From contig JACCIC010000286.1 of NCBI GenBank assembly GCA_018907035.1, positions 62,001-126,000 on the forward strand: a stretch of 64,000 bases of DNA, given 5' to 3'. Below, piece after piece: positions 55,601 through 64,000 of this stretch. A program made the position numbers and the translations under genes. The notes under the pieces are model-generated. The model was not told where the DNA came from. It made no database searches and saw only the letters and a list, made by a program, of their open reading frames with translations. This DNA is from Sycobia sp. Sy_11 (taxonomy: Eukaryota; Arthropoda; Insecta; Hymenoptera; Epichrysomallidae). The first letter of the stretch is position 1. Every line of letters begins with the position of its first letter.

Positions 55601-57549
55601 ATGACTTTTCTCGCGACCATTAAGGTTGTTTATTTCATCGATCGGCTTGATATCTAGCTTCGGTTTACACTCAGAATTGAAGCTTGAATTATATCTGATA
55701 TAAGTTTTTATTAAATTTTATTTATTGTTCATAAAATATTTATCAATTACTGATGCCACTTCCTTATTATTTAATAGTTCTTACATAGCTGACATTGAAT
55801 ATTCATGAAACGATGCCATACTTAATCTTTAGCAATTTAGCAACTTAAATCGTACTGTAGTCAATGATTTTTCCGTTTCCCTTATTTAGAATCTTGTTTG
55901 AAATTTAATATTTTCTCAGAAAATATGGAATTATTCGATCAAAAACAATTGAATGAAACGAATTTGGAATATTTAACTAAATCTTAATTTATTTTGGTTA
56001 TTGTTATGAAAAATAATTCTGAATATTAGAAAGTTAGTCAGGAAATAAACATATAATTACTAGACACTATTTCTAAATGTCAGTCATGCAATAACATAAG
56101 TCAAACTAAAAGGTAAGCCACAGAAAACAATTAGAATCTGCCAAAGAGATCAAATTGGTCAGTGCGTCAAAGTTACCACTTTCCCAGGTTAATTGGCCAT
56201 TCATAATTTAATACATTTCGCGCGAGGAGATGGTAATGGGTACAGAACGTCCGCAAAAGACGAGGAGGAAATATCGGCGTCGCTCCAGCTAGATTTTCCA
56301 ATATACCTTGCCATCTATGCTTTCGGTCGGGTTTCGCTTTGAAACTCACTGAGAGAACGACCGTCACGAGTGAGCGATCTGGTCAAAGCGGATGGTACGA
56401 TTTCTTTTGAAATACTGTTTGATCATTAGAAGATGAAAAAAAACTGAATTTATTTTGCAAGTTTAATTATAATTGGCTTAAATAATGTTAACACTGCGTA
56501 AAATTAATAACAATTCTATTTTCATGTTTTATAAAATTTTACATAAATACAAGGATTTATTATTATCATTGCGGCTTAGAAATCTTCGTAATATTATATT
56601 TTGCTTTCTATTTTTGATGGTGAAACAAAGAATTTTCCAAATAGCTAGTCTTAAAATTCAAAATTTCCTGTGATATTCCATTCTTATTGCAATTTTGCGT
56701 ATTTTTTCCTGCTTTTCGAATGATATAGAAGTGCAGTAATCCATTATTATGTAAATTCTGCATATCGTTCTATCTGTATATTGTAAATGACACATTTAAC
56801 AATATGTAGATTATTGAAACGCTTTTTGCTATAGAATTCTTTTTTTTCAATCTTCATGCCGAAAGTAGAAAATAAGAAATGAGGGCATTGAAAAATTTGA
56901 TCCAATTACACATGGGTATATGCAGTTTATCTAATAGAAAGCACTGAAATTATAAGTAAAAAATTATTACATCATGTTAACAGAAGTGTGTTCGGTCCTA
57001 ATATTTTACAGGAATAATTTTGTTGGTCATTGGAGTTACCTCATTGAATTTATGTCGTAAATTAAATAAAAATAAAGCCACAGAATATATCATCCAGACA
57101 TTAGTAATTCGATAAAACTAATATTATATAATTAGAAATTACATGAAGCGTGACAAAAAAGTGGAATCGTGGCACATTCTTTCCAAAATTTTTTGCATCT
57201 TCTCCAATCAAATTTCAAAATATCTATCAAGTATTCTGAGATCCCTTCTAACTATCGTCCGATGTACGCATGCACTCGCGTGGAGTAGATTATTGAATTA
57301 GTGCCTCTTCTCTTCTCCTATACCGCCCCCCTCAATTCGTTCTATCTTCGAGCACCTTTCGGCCACGTACGACGTAGCTCTCAAGCACGCAGCTCGCTTG
57401 CGGATAGGGTACCGCAACGATTACTAATGCGGTATAACTAAGGCGAGCCACGAAGATGTTCTTCTCTAGGTGTTAGACTCTCTCCGTTGCTGGGTTTCCG
57501 GATGCGAGGGAAATCCACCCTTCCCAGAAGCTCGCCTTTGTTATTGCAT
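51801..57549. other. region without recognisable genes
   Basis: Near 51,842 and 52,074 a short direct repeat (gcata..acacttttaaagaggggg-like) occurs. Microsatellites lie at 52,552-52,776 ((TA)n, (GA)n, (TG)n) and 54,717-54,797 ((GA)n). GC-richer islands are at about 53,700-53,900 (with GCGTAAGT donor-like and CCTGCAG/GT sites), 54,900-55,620 and 57,240-57,550. Open frames there match no family I know. Confidence 0.45.
52552..52776. repeat. compound (TA)n-(GA)n-(TG)n microsatellite
   Basis: (TA)n at 52,552-52,594, (GA)n at 52,622-52,676 and (TG)n at about 52,727-52,776 follow each other closely. Confidence 0.9.
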
Positions 57550-57550
57550 T

Positions 57551-57590
57551 CTCGGTATATATACACAGGCGCGCATTGGCAGTCATGGCT
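57551..57590 (+). promoter_or_regulatory. TATA/initiator core promoter candidate
   Basis: GGTATATATACAC (TATATATA from 57,556) is followed 25 bp later by GGCAGTCAT, an initiator-like site at about 57,580. It sits in a GC-richer unique island with a possible leader to about 57,950. No downstream coding exon is identified. Confidence 0.3.
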
Positions 57591-63540
<5,950 letters not shown>

Positions 63541-63553
63541 TTGCGAATGATCA

Positions 63554-63600
63554 TGGAAAAATCGGGTATATAAAGCCCCGATTTTTCCACAAAAAGTCAG
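63554..63600 (+). promoter_or_regulatory. TATA box held in the loop of a perfect hairpin
   Basis: The arms TGGAAAAATCGGG (63,554-63,566) and CCCGATTTTTCCA (63,577-63,589) are exact reverse complements around the loop TATATAAAGC. A TCAGTC initiator follows with its A at about 63,599, 32 bp from the TATA start, which is the canonical spacing. Downstream to 63,660 the leader is rich in CAGT repeats. This is the strongest core promoter in the window, either of a host gene or of an LTR element. Confidence 0.6.
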
Positions 63601-63686
63601 TCACAGTCAGTCGCAGTCTCAGTCCAGTAACCAGTAGCAGTCAGTGTCAGTCCAGAACATCATCAGCCATCTCTCTCTCTCTCCAA
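63599..63686 (+). other. candidate non-coding first exon
   Basis: Runs from the predicted start at 63,599 to a donor CAA/GTATGT at 63,686/63,687. It contains many CAGT/CAGTC repeats and a short CT tract and has no ATG. An AATAAA at 63,694 would instead suit the R region of an LTR, so an LTR retrotransposon truncated by the window end is the main alternative. Confidence 0.3.
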
Positions 63687-64000
63687 GTATGTACAATAAA
63701 AATTATTTACAAATTAATTATTCTATTTTTTTTCTTCTCTCCTCTGTCTCACATCTTCCATCATCCGGGGTGGTGATTGGTCCTCCTACATGGTAGGACT
63801 GTACGTGCCCCTTTTTCTTTTTTTTTTGCATACACACATACATTCTCTCTCTCGAGTAGGGAACTAGGCTGGTAGGCCGAGGCAGATACCTCTTTTCTTC
63901 AAAACGAAGGGAATTCGTATCTAAACATAGTCTTGGACTTCAGTCTATATAAATTAACTTAGCTAACTCTTAAACAAATCTTCATTTTATTCATTCATTA

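Overview
The window looks like accessory DNA from an insect nuclear genome, most likely a hymenopteran and possibly an ant. The inference rests on high A+T content, many long (TA)n, (GA)n and (CA)n microsatellites, spliceosomal-type splice signals, and a dense mix of mariner, piggyBac, hAT, Helitron, Penelope-like and LINE relics. No intact host protein-coding gene can be shown. Weak candidates are a two-exon minus-strand gene (1,962-2,698) with tandem CCAAT boxes, a possible spliced transcript (473-1,172), and three TATA/initiator core promoters (about 21.9, 57.6 and 63.6 kb).

Layout: 0-9.4 kb is mostly single-copy AT-rich DNA with short repeats. 9.4-11.4 kb holds a broken mariner and a broken piggyBac transposase. 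16.0-21.4 kb is decayed copy A of an endogenous DNA virus or large transposon of Polinton/adintovirus type, with a foldback element inserted in its right part. 23.5-27.2 kb is a nearly complete hAT element with terminal repeats, an 8-bp target duplication and a matching empty site 12 kb away. 28.7-32.8 kb holds Helitron pieces, including a 3.2-kb palindrome built from two Helitron 3' halves that carry a 60-bp (20-codon) minisatellite. 33.6-37.3 kb is a head-to-head pair of Penelope-like elements with hammerhead-like motifs, one arm split by a LINE with a long open reading frame and clear target duplications. 37.6-47 kb is a mariner graveyard: six copies or fragments, apparently of several lineages. 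44.7-51.8 kb is virus copy B, more complete than A: chromodomain integrase and packaging ATPase on the minus strand, and PLA2-like, hydrophobic minor virion, adenain-like protease and capsid-type genes on the plus strand. It is broken by a mariner in the PLA2-like gene and a Helitron in the protease gene. 51.8-64 kb is mostly non-repetitive AT-rich DNA with microsatellites and ends in an unusual promoter whose TATA box lies in the loop of a perfect 13-bp hairpin.

The main discovery candidate is the pair of related virus-like elements about 30 kb apart. They share gene order but have decayed in different places, so each serves as the empty-site reference for insertions in the other. Both copies of the protease lack residues expected for catalysis, and no full-length viral gene survives, so these are fossils. 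The Helitron minisatellite, whose orientation flip is conserved in three copies, and the Penelope hammerhead-like motifs are the next most interesting signals.
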